NCBI GenBank assembly: GCA_017960475.1 | Contig: JAGCZH010000040.1 | Location: 1 to 64,000, forward strand | From: Bacteroidales bacterium | GTDB taxonomy: Bacteria; Bacteroidota; Bacteroidia; Bacteroidales; P3 | Length of the DNA: 64,000 bases | Reading direction: 5' to 3' | Shown: in pieces, positions 1-7,370 of the stretch | Layout of the letters: each line of letters opens with the position of its first letter | Position numbering within the stretch: position 1 is the first letter of the stretch | Translations under genes and position numbers: made by a program | Notes under the pieces: generated by a model | What the model was told of the DNA's origin: nothing | Databases searched by the model: none | What the model saw: only the letters and a program-made list of their open reading frames with translations

Positions 1-1007
1 GAGAGGATGGTGACGTCGAGCACTCCGATGGGGTCGTTGTCGTTGTAGGTGCCGGGCTTGGCGGTCATCTTGTACCAGTGACCGTCGAGGTACATGCTGT
101 GCTCATGCAGTTTGACGGGCTTGTAGATCTCGGTGCCCATATCCTGGACATCGTAGCTCTCGCCGACAGCAGCGATGAACTGCTCCTTGCTGAGGCCGTT
201 GAGGTCTTTCACAACGCGGTTGTAGTCGATGACGTTGAGCTGGTTGTCGGGGAAGATGACGGTCATGAAGTAGTTGTACTCCTCCTTACCGGTGTGGTGG
301 GGGTTCTGCTCCTTCTTCTCCTGTCCCACGAGGGCGGCGGCGGCGCTGCGGTGGTGGCCGTCGGCGATGTACATTGCGGGAACTTGTTTGTCGAAGAGCT
401 CAACGAGTTCGGCAATCATGGCTTTGTCGTCGATAACCCAGAAGCGGTGGCCGAAGCCGTCCTCTTTGGCGATGAAGTCATAGATGGGCTTGTTGGCGGT
501 GACGCTGGCGACGATCTCGTCGATGCGTTTCACAGCAGGGTAGGCGAAGAAAACGGGCTCCACGTTGGCGTTGGTGATGCGTACGTGTTTCATGCGGTCC
601 TCTTCCTTGTCCTTGCGGGTCAGCTCATGCTTCTTGATGATCTTGTTGACATAGTCCTCGCTGTAGGCGCAGGCGACGATACCATACTGCCATTTGGCGT
701 CGGCATCCTTGGGGTTCATGCTCTGGGCGTAGATATAGAGTTTTTCCTCCTCATCCTTAACCAGCCATCCGAGATCCTTGAACATATTGTAGTTCTTGAC
801 GACCTGGAGGTACACTTCGGGCGAGTGCTCGTCGGTGCCTTTGGGGAGGTCGATCTCAGCCTTGGTGACGTGCAGCAGGCTATAGGGGTTGCCCTCGCAC
901 TCAACGCGGGCCTCTTCAGAGTTCAATACGTCATAGGGACGTGATGCCAGTTTCTCGACGATGTCGACGGGTGGGCGGAAACCCTTGAATGGTTTGATAA
1001 TACTCAT
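1..1007 (-). CDS. DUF1015 family protein (C-terminus cut by window edge)
   Basis: Conserved cytosolic protein of the DUF1015 family, function unknown; some members have been annotated as SerB-like or HTH proteins without proof. Reading the minus strand from the ATG at 1007 gives MSIIKPFKGFRPP, then about 335 residues open to the window edge. The ADGHHRSAAAAL stretch near residues 215-227 is a family hallmark, and VIDYNRVVKDLNG follows. The usual length is about 410, so roughly 75 C-terminal residues lie outside the window. In other Bacteroidota the gene often sits with serine biosynthesis genes (serC, serA); that cannot be checked here because the neighbour on this side is the DUF4160/DUF2442 pair. 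The long open frame on the opposite strand is a codon-usage shadow. Confidence 0.88.
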   Translation of the reverse strand, partial: MSIIKPFKGFRPPVDIVEKLASRPYDVLNSEEARVECEGNPYSLLHVTKAEIDLPKGTDEHSPEVYLQVVKNYNMFKDLGWLVKDEEEKLYIYAQSMNPKDADAKWQYGIVACAYSEDYVNKIIKKHELTRKDKEEDRMKHVRITNANVEPVFFAYPAVKRIDEIVASVTANKPIYDFIAKEDGFGHRFWVIDDKAMIAELVELFDKQVPAMYIADGHHRSAAAALVGQEKKEQNPHHTGKEEYNYFMTVIFPDNQLNVIDYNRVVKDLNGLSKEQFIAAVGESYDVQDMGTEIYKPVKLHEHSMYLDGHWYKMTAKPGTYNDNDPIGVLDVTIL

Positions 1008-1032
1008 GGTGTTCTATAATTATGTTTGTTTA

Positions 1033-1248
1033 TTATTTTATTGGAACAAAATATTCAAAGCAAAGGTCTTCGTTCAGCGAGCGCCAACTGATGCCGAAGC
1101 AGTCGGTCTCATAATCTTGAAGAGCAGCCGAAGAAGCCTGTCGCAGGCGTGGATAGTCGGCGATACGCTCGCACAACTCCTGCCCGCTGTCGGTAAGGAT
1201 ATGCACGTAGTCGTTGTCAACCCATACTTTTCTAACGTTCATTTCCAT
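1033..1248 (-). CDS. DUF2442 domain protein
   Basis: Small 71-residue protein of the DUF2442 type, which nearly always follows a DUF4160 gene, as here; the pair is often listed as toxin-antitoxin-like, but the activity is unproven. Visible features are a VRKVWVDNDYVHILTDSG strand region and RLRQASSAALQDYE, typical of the family. Two starts are possible. ATG at 1266 overlaps the upstream stop as ATGA, which would couple translation. ATG at 1248 has a textbook AAAGGAGG (1256-1263 on the complement) seven bases upstream. I chose 1248 because such a strong Shine-Dalgarno is rare in Bacteroidota and unlikely to occur by chance. Confidence 0.75.
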   Translation of the reverse strand: MEMNVRKVWVDNDYVHILTDSGQELCERIADYPRLRQASSAALQDYETDCFGISWRSLNEDLCFEYFVPIK

Positions 1249-1262
1249 GGTCTCGCCTCCTT

Positions 1263-1511
1263 TCATTTACCGAAAAACATATGCCATTGCTGGATGATAA
1301 TCTCACGGTTCTCTTCAATTACCATTTCTGCTATTTTTAGCTCGTTTGCCTTCAGTCCATTGTTCTCTACGAGGCTGATTTCAGGCACAACATTGAACTT
1401 TGCCTTGCACGCCGTGGAACCTTCACCTGCCACGACATGAATATGTATTGGCTCATGGTCGTTGGAATAGAACTGGAACCTTAATCCAAAAAATATGAAT
1501 AGCAGTGGCAT
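1263..1511 (-). CDS. DUF4160 domain protein
   Basis: About 82 residues starting MPLLFIFFGLRFQFYSNDHE. The FYSNDHEPIHIHV core (HxPxHxHV) is the signature of DUF4160 proteins, small partners of DUF2442 proteins in toxin-antitoxin-like pairs. The open frame extends nine codons upstream, but the internal ATG at 1511 matches the usual family start and lies downstream of a TATCTTTG box at 1536-1543. It is followed immediately by the DUF2442 gene, so the two form one operon. Biochemical function is unknown. Confidence 0.75.
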   Translation of the reverse strand: MPLLFIFFGLRFQFYSNDHEPIHIHVVAGEGSTACKAKFNVVPEISLVENNGLKANELKIAEMVIEENREIIIQQWHMFFGK

Positions 1512-1535
1512 ATTTTTTCTTGTTATTTTGGACTG

Positions 1536-1543
1536 CAAAGATA
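1536..1543 (-). promoter_or_regulatory. Probable -7 box for DUF4160/DUF2442 operon
   Basis: TATCTTTG on the minus strand fits the Bacteroidota TAnnTTTG consensus, 24 bases upstream of the ATG at 1511. No clear -33 TTTG is visible. Confidence 0.5.
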
Positions 1544-1837
1544 ATAACTTTTCTCGACATGGGGAAATAATATTTTTCTATATCAAAAAATAGTCGTTTT
1601 TTTGCAGTCGATTTCAAAAGAAATCACGAAGCGTTATATCTTCGTCTTGCGAATGGAAACTTGAGAAACTTCTATGAAAAGCAAGAATGGTATGATGGTT
1701 TCGCGCGTATTGCGTGGGCTGTTTCCGTTTCTTCTTTTCAGGGTAATCTCAAGACCTCCATTCGGGGAAGTGGTATACGGTACCACGCTTCTTTTATTAA
1801 ATGCTTGTCGCGGTACGGACTGGTGCAAGTGAAAAAA

Positions 1838-2452
1838 ATGAAAAGAATTTTCGTGCTATTTTTGATGGCTATGCCATTTGTCTCGGTGCTGAATGCACAG
1901 GATGTTATCACATTGAAAGACGGTTCGGATGTCCAAGCCAAAATTCTTGAAGTTACCCCTACGGAGATAAAATACAAAAAATACAGTTATCCTGATGGAC
2001 CTTTATTTACTATTAGGAAATCCGATGTGCTTATCGTGCGTTATGAGAATGGTGAAAGAGATGTTTTTTTAGAAAATAAACAGACAAGTGAGAATGTTCC
2101 CAATACAACGGAGAAAGTTGTAGATGGTATGAAATACAGTGAATACCGCAAGTTATATAATACGAAGAATTATCATTCCCAGCCTACAGACCCTTATAGC
2201 CGTGGCTGGGCTGGAGTTGCGTCTGCGTTAATACCAGGTCTTGGTCAATGTGTGGATGGAGAGTGGGGGCGTGGATTTTTGTTCATTATGGGCAGTATTG
2301 GTATTGGTATCTTGACAAACTCTCAGCGCTTTAATGATCACGGTTACACATATTATTCAGACTTGTATTTTGCCTTTCTCTGTGCGGGGATTGCATATGA
2401 CATTTGGAGCATATGCGATGCTGTGCACGTGGCAAAGAAATCTTCGAGGTGA
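1838..2452 (+). CDS. Secreted/membrane protein of unknown function, probably 3'-truncated
   Basis: The frame is open from 1661, but the ATG at 1838 gives a clean signal peptide (MKRIFVLFLMAMPFVSVLNA, then Q), so I start there (204 residues). The mature part begins with DVITLKDGSDVQAKILEV, a repeat-like beta segment common in Bacteroidota exported proteins, and has a C-terminal hydrophobic domain with RGWAGVASALIPGLGQ and two likely membrane segments around residues 140-195. From memory, related proteins continue for several dozen residues after the DAVHVAK motif; here the frame ends within four codons, exactly where the convergent zeta-toxin stub also ends. I infer that a deletion removed both 3' ends. 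Confidence 0.65.
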   Translation: MKRIFVLFLMAMPFVSVLNAQDVITLKDGSDVQAKILEVTPTEIKYKKYSYPDGPLFTIRKSDVLIVRYENGERDVFLENKQTSENVPNTTEKVVDGMKYSEYRKLYNTKNYHSQPTDPYSRGWAGVASALIPGLGQCVDGEWGRGFLFIMGSIGIGILTNSQRFNDHGYTYYSDLYFAFLCAGIAYDIWSICDAVHVAKKSSR

Positions 2453-2516
2453 CAGTAGTTTTCCCCGATCCGTTGGGCCCGGCAATGATGATAAGGACTG
2501 GACGATGGTCAGTCAT
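2440..2516 (-). pseudogene. Zeta-toxin-like kinase, N-terminal stub only
   Basis: The ATG at 2516 overlaps the stop of the upstream antitoxin-like gene as ATGA. The protein starts MTDHRPVLIIIAGPNGSGKT, a P-loop (GPNGSGKT) typical of zeta-toxin/AAA_33 kinases, and keeps about 25 family-like residues to TVTSKIS. After that the frame runs antisense through the convergent gene and loses any family resemblance, although it stays open to 2331. A working zeta-type kinase has about 190-200 residues, so this copy lacks its catalytic domain. Confidence 0.65.
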
Positions 2517-2692
2517 ACGGCAACAGATGTTTGTTGGGTCATGGTGCGCAATTGATCAAAGAAGCGTTTCTCGGCTTCTTTCCATCGTTGTGAGGCCTCT
2601 TCGGCAGCCTCTTTCATGATGGCGGAGAGCATCTCGTCGGTGGGTTCCTCCATCGAGGTTAGGCGATAGGCGTTCAATTCTTTTTCTGACAT
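2513..2692 (-). CDS. Antitoxin-like small protein paired with a zeta-toxin stub
   Basis: 59 residues, highly charged and probably helical; the EEPTDEMLSAIMKEAAEEA stretch resembles small proteins encoded just before zeta-type P-loop kinases in Bacteroidota, where they act as putative antitoxins. Translation is coupled to the toxin stub by an ATGA overlap at 2513-2516. The frame is open further upstream to 2905, but that part is antisense to nhaC, so the ATG at 2690-2692 is preferred. With the toxin lost, the gene may be a relic that has not yet decayed. Confidence 0.6.
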   Translation of the reverse strand: MSEKELNAYRLTSMEEPTDEMLSAIMKEAAEEASQRWKEAEKRFFDQLRTMTQQTSVAV

Positions 2693-2751
2693 ATGTGGCG
2701 TTTTGTAGTAATAACTAAACAAAGGTTGAATTATTGTATGGGATCTTTTGT

Positions 2752-4191
2752 TTATTCTTTCTCTCCAATGCGGAAAATCTTGTAGCCAAGCATGGCGATG
2801 ATTATTGACATCAGTGGCGAAATGATGTTGAAAAAACAGTAGGGGAGATATGTCAGCGTTGGTACGTGGAGCACCAGCGACTGGGTCATTCCGCAGGTGT
2901 TCCAAGGCACCAGCACCGAGGTTACTGTGGCTGAGTCTTCCGTGGATCGGCTCAGCAGACGGCCTTCATATCCTTTCTCCTTGTACAGTTTCTTGTAGAT
3001 GTTGCCAGTCAGCACAATGCTGAGGTATTGGTCGCCAGTAACCATATTCGAGAACAGGCCTGTGGCCACTGTTGTCGACACCAGCGAACGCCGTCCGCTG
3101 ATGCCTCTGGCAAGCGCCGAGGTTATGCTCTGCAGCATCCCTGTTCCTGCAAGGGCTCCGCCGAAAGCGGCAGCGCAGAAGATGAGGAACACCGTGCTCA
3201 GCATACCCCTCATGCCACGTGTCTGCACAAGTCTGGTAAGAACCTCGTTGCCAGTGTCGATAGTGGTGCCGCTGTAGTAGGTCAGCATCAAGCCTTTGAA
3301 GTTGTTGCCGTCGCCAATCTGTGCCACGATGTCGGGTTGGGCGAAAAGCATCACCACTCCTGCCATCAGCGCCGAAAGGAAAAGCACTATTGTCGCTGGC
3401 ATGCGCAGGGCTATGAGCACCGCTGTCGCCACGGGCACCAGCATAAGCCATGGATTTATGACGAAGACATTTTGAAGCCCTTCGGCGAAAAGGTCACTCT
3501 GCAAACCTCCATTAGAGGTATGTGTCAGGCTTGCGATCAGAAACACAATCAGAGAGATAGTGAACGACGGCACGGTGGTGATAAGCATATAGCGTATATG
3601 CTTGAACAGCGGCACCTCGCCGACCGACGATGCCAGCACCGTGGTGTCGGAAAGTGGCGAGATCTTGTCGCCGAAGTAGGCTCCCGAGATTATTGCTCCC
3701 GCTGTCCATCCCATGGAGTAGCCGTGTGCTGTTCCTATGCCCATCAGTGCGATGCCGATGGTGGCCACAGTTGTCCACGAACTTCCTGTTACCAGCGACA
3801 CCAATGCGCATATTATGCAGGCAATAAAAAGAAACACCGACGGACTTACTATCTTCATGCCGTAGTAAATCATTGTCGGCACCACGCCGCTCATCATCCA
3901 GCTGCCCGACACAGCGCCGATAAGGAACAGTATCAGTATCGCGCCTCCCACAGTCTTCACGTTGCCTGTGATGGCTTGGTCGATATCGCTCCACGGCACC
4001 TTGTAGCCTATCATTGCTATTGCCGTCGCCACAGCCGCCGCGACAAGCAATACCGTCTGGCTCGCCCCGTCGAGTGCGTCGGAGCCGAACTCGCGGATAA
4101 CGAGCACCTGCAATGCCACCAGCACCGCCAGCGGTATCAACGCTATCGTCCAGTGAATACGGGGACTTGACACAGAATTATTGTTTTCCAT
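2752..4191 (-). CDS. nhaC: Na+/H+ antiporter, NhaC family
   Basis: Inner-membrane secondary transporter expected to exchange Na+ for H+ (or organic acids or amino acids in some NhaC relatives), supporting pH and sodium homeostasis. 479 residues with about 11-12 hydrophobic segments. Family features include TGSSWTTVATIGIALMGIG, GAIISGAYFGDKISPLSDTT (the conserved GDKxSPLSDTT signature) and, near the C-terminus, STEDSATVTSVLVPWNTCG. The open frame begins at 4251; ATG at 4191 is chosen because the upstream residues are low-hydrophobicity and a TATTTTTG box lies at 4199-4206. It stands alone between the toxin-antitoxin relic and gcvT. Confidence 0.88.
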   Translation of the reverse strand: MENNNSVSSPRIHWTIALIPLAVLVALQVLVIREFGSDALDGASQTVLLVAAAVATAIAMIGYKVPWSDIDQAITGNVKTVGGAILILFLIGAVSGSWMMSGVVPTMIYYGMKIVSPSVFLFIACIICALVSLVTGSSWTTVATIGIALMGIGTAHGYSMGWTAGAIISGAYFGDKISPLSDTTVLASSVGEVPLFKHIRYMLITTVPSFTISLIVFLIASLTHTSNGGLQSDLFAEGLQNVFVINPWLMLVPVATAVLIALRMPATIVLFLSALMAGVVMLFAQPDIVAQIGDGNNFKGLMLTYYSGTTIDTGNEVLTRLVQTRGMRGMLSTVFLIFCAAAFGGALAGTGMLQSITSALARGISGRRSLVSTTVATGLFSNMVTGDQYLSIVLTGNIYKKLYKEKGYEGRLLSRSTEDSATVTSVLVPWNTCGMTQSLVLHVPTLTYLPYCFFNIISPLMSIIIAMLGYKIFRIGEKE

Positions 4192-4198
4192 CGCATTG

Positions 4199-4206
4199 CA
4201 AAAATA
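4199..4206 (-). promoter_or_regulatory. Possible -7 box very close to nhaC start
   Basis: TATTTTTG on the minus strand, seven bases from the chosen nhaC ATG. If used, the mRNA would be nearly leaderless. No convincing -33 element. Confidence 0.35.
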
Positions 4207-4249
4207 CTCACTTTTTGCGACATGGAGAAAAATATTTTTTAGAATTCGC

Positions 4250-4288
4250 AAAAAATAAACGGGCTTGCTTTGAGGAGCAAGCCCGTTT
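4250..4288 (-). terminator. Rho-independent terminator of gcvT
   Basis: Perfect 13-bp stem (4257-4269 with 4276-4288, core GGGCTTGCT/AGCAAGCCC, loop TTGAGG), followed on the minus strand by a T-run (ATTTTTTG). It lies about 65 bases past the gcvT stop. Confidence 0.85.
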
Positions 4289-4351
4289 TACTAAATGTAT
4301 AATCGTGACGATGCACGTTGGGTGCAGACGAGGCCGTCTGCGTTCCCGGGA

Positions 4352-5458
4352 TTATCCTTCGTAGAAGGGCATCTTGACGGTGATGGCCTTGAGAAGTTTC
4401 TCGCGGATCTTGATGTAGATCTCGGTGCCGCTCTTGGCAAACTCGGCCTTGATGAGGGCGGTGCCAATGTTCTTACCGGTGCTGGGACTTGGAGAACCGC
4501 TGCGAACCTCGCCAATCTTGTTGCCCTGTGCGTCGCATACGTCGTAGCCGTTGCGGGCGATACCACGGTCGATCATCTCGAAGCCAGCCACTTTGCGCTT
4601 GAAACCGGCAGCTTTCTGTGCGAGAAGAAGCTCTTTGTTGATGAAGTTGTTGTTCTCGGCTTTCAGCTTGACGATGAATGCCAAAGGTGCCTCGAGGGGG
4701 CTGACGGTGTCGTCCATCTCGTGGCCGTAGAGGGCGAAGCCTTTCTCAAGACGGAGGGTGTCGCGGCAACCAAGACCTGCGGGCATGATGCCAAACTCTT
4801 TACCTGCCTCGAAAACGGCGTTCCAAACCTCGATGGCTTTCTCCTTGGGGATGTAGATCTCGCATCCGCCGGCGCCTGTGTAACCGGTGGTGGAGAGGAT
4901 GATGTTGGGGATGCCAGCGAAGGTGAGGATCTTGAAGGTGTAGTACTCCATGTCGACGATGTTCTCGCTGGTCAGCTTCTGCATGGCCTTGAGGGCGTTG
5001 GGACCCTGCACGGCAAGCTGTGCCCACTGCTCGCTCTCGTTGACGAAGTCTTTGCCAAGCTCCATGCCCATCTTGTCGGCTATCTGGCTCATCCAGTTCC
5101 AGTCTTTGTCGATGTTGGCGGCGTTGGGAACCATGAAGTACTCGTCGTCATGGACGCGGTAGACGAGCATGTCGTCGACTACACCACCCTGACCGTTGGG
5201 GAGGCAGGTGTACTGCACCTTGCCGTCGAAGAGGTCTTCGACGTTGTTGGTGGTGACATACTGCATGAAGTGCTTGGCAATGGGACCTTTGGCGCGGAAT
5301 TCGCCCATGTGGCTGACGTCGAATACGCCTACATTGTTGCGGACATTGTTGTGCTCTTCAACAAGACCGGTGTATTGGATAGGCATATTGTAACCTGCAA
5401 ATTCTGCCATCTTGGCACCCAAAGAAATGTGTAAATCTGTGTAGGGAGTTGTTTTCAT
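4352..5458 (-). CDS. gcvT: Glycine cleavage system aminomethyltransferase (T protein)
   Basis: Transfers the methylene group from the aminomethyl-lipoyl H protein to tetrahydrofolate, releasing ammonia, in the cytosolic glycine cleavage system. 368 residues, the normal length. N-terminal folate-binding region with LGAKMAEFAGYNMPIQY, GVFDVSHMGE (conserved active-site region) and NGQGGVVDDMLVYR; middle STTGYTGAGGCEIYIP; C-terminal barrel domain with EVRSGSPSPSTGKNIGTA. The other glycine cleavage genes (gcvH, gcvPA/PB) are not in the window, as is common in Bacteroidota. Its own promoter (5518-5548) and terminator make it monocistronic. Confidence 0.96.
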   Translation of the reverse strand: MKTTPYTDLHISLGAKMAEFAGYNMPIQYTGLVEEHNNVRNNVGVFDVSHMGEFRAKGPIAKHFMQYVTTNNVEDLFDGKVQYTCLPNGQGGVVDDMLVYRVHDDEYFMVPNAANIDKDWNWMSQIADKMGMELGKDFVNESEQWAQLAVQGPNALKAMQKLTSENIVDMEYYTFKILTFAGIPNIILSTTGYTGAGGCEIYIPKEKAIEVWNAVFEAGKEFGIMPAGLGCRDTLRLEKGFALYGHEMDDTVSPLEAPLAFIVKLKAENNNFINKELLLAQKAAGFKRKVAGFEMIDRGIARNGYDVCDAQGNKIGEVRSGSPSPSTGKNIGTALIKAEFAKSGTEIYIKIREKLLKAITVKMPFYEG

Positions 5459-5517
5459 TTGTATATATTTTTGATTTTATGTTAATTATTCGATTATTAT
5501 TTAATAAATGCAGTTTA

Positions 5518-5548
5518 CAAAAATAGGTATTTTATCTGGATTGACAAA
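5518..5548 (-). promoter_or_regulatory. gcvT promoter
   Basis: Minus strand: -33 TTTG (5545-5548), 19-base spacer, -7 TATTTTTG (5518-5525). Matches the Bacteroidota primary sigma consensus closely; about 60-base leader to the gcvT ATG. Confidence 0.7.
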
Positions 5549-5663
5549 ATATATTTTTCTTGAAAGATTTAAAGTGGCTCTTTTTCTGCTTGTCGGGAAT
5601 TGGAATGAGGTTGTGTCGCATTTTTTTTTGTGGGGATTCGTGTTTTTGTTAGTTTTTTTCTTG

Positions 5664-5671
5664 TAAATTTG
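5664..5671 (+). promoter_or_regulatory. apt promoter -7 box
   Basis: TAAATTTG (TAnnTTTG consensus) followed by C, 76 bases before the apt ATG. The -33 box is not distinct in the T-rich upstream DNA. Confidence 0.55.
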
Positions 5672-5747
5672 CATGTCGAACATGTTTTTTACGTTCGCTC
5701 GTAAACGAAAGATTACTAGTTTTATAATATAAAATACCCCCTCAACA

Positions 5748-6323
5748 ATGAACTATAAAGAGGTGATTAATCATTATCCCGATTTCCCGAAGCCTGGTAT
5801 CGATTTTATTGACATAATCCCTTTTATGTCCAACAAGGAGGCTTTCAATCAGTTGATTGCCGATATCGACGCCAACACGCATTGTCCCAATGTCGTAACA
5901 GTTGAGGCTCGTGGCTTCCTCTTTGCCGCTCCGCTGCTGACACAATCGAAGTTGGTTCAAAATATTGTCCCTATCCGCAAAAAGGGTAAGTTGCCCTATG
6001 CCGAGGGCGATTTGCGAGGCGTGCAGATAATGAAAGAGTACGGCCCCGACCAGGTCTATTACCGCCTCTCCGACATCGCCGCAGGCAAGCCGGAGGGAGA
6101 CACTTTCTACCTCACTTTTTTGGATGATATTCTGGCGACGGGTGGTACCGCTATCGGCATCTCCGAGGCGCTCAACAAGGAGAGGGTGATTGTGGACGGC
6201 AAAGAATACAAGGTTAAAGTCAAAGAGTTTATTTTCCTTGTCGAATTCCCCGACCTCTACGACCATGCTCTTTTGGAGAGTATAGCACCTGTGAAATCTT
6301 TTGTTCAGATCGAGGGAGAGTGA
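5748..6323 (+). CDS. apt: Adenine phosphoribosyltransferase
   Basis: Purine salvage: adenine + PRPP gives AMP + PPi, in the cytosol. 191 residues; type I phosphoribosyltransferase fold with YPDFPKPGIDFIDIIPFM at the N-terminus, VTVEARGFLFAAPL and RKKGKLPY (the KxxKLPG-like loop), and the PRPP-binding motif FLDDILATGGTAIG near residues 124-137. A short extra C-terminal section (KEYKVKVKEF) is slightly longer than the E. coli enzyme. The stop overlaps a GTG start of the next gene, so the two are likely co-transcribed and translationally coupled. The PRPP supplier, prs, is also in this window at 33.9 kb. Confidence 0.95.
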   Translation: MNYKEVINHYPDFPKPGIDFIDIIPFMSNKEAFNQLIADIDANTHCPNVVTVEARGFLFAAPLLTQSKLVQNIVPIRKKGKLPYAEGDLRGVQIMKEYGPDQVYYRLSDIAAGKPEGDTFYLTFLDDILATGGTAIGISEALNKERVIVDGKEYKVKVKEFIFLVEFPDLYDHALLESIAPVKSFVQIEGE

Positions 6324-7183
6324 ACCATCTGGGCGAAAAATTGTTACGCCTCGAGGCTCTGTTGCTCAACAATAATCCGCGGCTGGTGACTTCCGCGGCC
6401 ATGCGTGAGATGGCATCGTTGGGAATCAGCGACGAGATGGCGTACGCCATGATTCTTGCCGGCACTTTCGGCCTTCGCCCCGACGAGGATGACGACGACC
6501 GTAAGCTTGTCTACGAATACCTGCTGCCTTCGCTACACAAACTCGCCGTCTCGGATTATACCGACAATCCATACTACAGCTCCATTGTTTTCCCCGAAAT
6601 CGAAGAACGTGGCGTGCGGCTCACCTATGGCGAGTATGCTCCTTTCGAGGCGTTCCCCTGTGGCGATATGCATAGGGAAGGGGCTCGCTTGTTGGCTCCA
6701 CTAGGGTTCTTTGACCAAAGATTCAGATATCCCATGATAACGCAAGATGGACGTGAGTGGATGACCGTCACCCCTAACGAGATTGCGACCATGAGCGGAC
6801 CCATAGCGGAGTCACACGGACATGTGCTGGTATATGGATTGGGGCTTGGCTATTATGCTTATATGGTCGCCATCAAACCTGAGGTGGAAAGCGTGACGGT
6901 GGTGGAACGCGACGAGGTCATTTACGACCTCTTCTGCAAACACATTCTGCCTCAGTTTCCCAATGGCAAGGTGTCGCTTGTTCTGCAGGACGCTTTCCTC
7001 CATGCCGAGACAAGCCGCTTCCTGCGTTATGGCCGACCTTTCGATATGGTTTTCACCGATTTGTGGCATGATGTTGGCGACGGATTGCCGCTTTACAGAA
7101 AGATGAAAGCGCTACAGGAACGCTATTCTGTTAAAGGTCAGATCTTTCGCTATTGGATTGAGCCAAGTATGAGTTGTTACTAG
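6320..7183 (+). CDS. Predicted SAM-dependent methyltransferase-like protein
   Basis: 287 residues, unnamed family in Bacteroidota. The C-terminal half has a Rossmann-like pattern: HVLVYGLGLGYYAYM (glycine-rich loop), ESVTVVERDEVIYDLF (acidic residue at the end of strand 2), GKVSLVLQDAF and FDMVFTDLWHD, resembling spermidine synthase/methyltransferase folds. The N-terminal half is helical. The GTG start at 6320 overlaps the apt TGA (GTGA), which decides the start. Substrate unknown. The C-terminus (RYWIEPSMSCY) looks normal but cannot be checked. The 190 bases after it hold no gene, only the korA promoter. Confidence 0.65.
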   Translation: MNHLGEKLLRLEALLLNNNPRLVTSAAMREMASLGISDEMAYAMILAGTFGLRPDEDDDDRKLVYEYLLPSLHKLAVSDYTDNPYYSSIVFPEIEERGVRLTYGEYAPFEAFPCGDMHREGARLLAPLGFFDQRFRYPMITQDGREWMTVTPNEIATMSGPIAESHGHVLVYGLGLGYYAYMVAIKPEVESVTVVERDEVIYDLFCKHILPQFPNGKVSLVLQDAFLHAETSRFLRYGRPFDMVFTDLWHDVGDGLPLYRKMKALQERYSVKGQIFRYWIEPSMSCY

Positions 7184-7318
7184 CGCCACATGGGGTAGAA
7201 ACGGAAACAAAACGCTCGGATTGACCGAGTTGCGATAGGACGTGAGGACATTCGCCAACGTGTTTATTTATTGTTTATTTTTTTTCTAATATTTAATAAT
7301 TAGTTCATTTTTTCTTTG

Positions 7319-7326
7319 TATTTTTG
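7319..7326 (+). promoter_or_regulatory. korAB promoter -7 box
   Basis: TATTTTTG followed by CA, 45 bases before the korA ATG; strong match to TAnnTTTG in AT-rich DNA. Confidence 0.65.
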
Positions 7327-7370
7327 CATTTTCAAAGTGTAAAAAATAATAATAACAAAAATACAAAGAA

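Noticed and set aside
78..944. 288-residue plus-strand open frame
   Set aside because: It is the antisense of the DUF1015 gene, whose minus-strand product has clear family motifs. The plus-strand reading is Val/Leu/Asp-rich without any domain.
4295..5434. 379-residue plus-strand open frame
   Set aside because: It lies opposite gcvT and arises from GNN-rich codon usage; the gcvT product is unmistakable.
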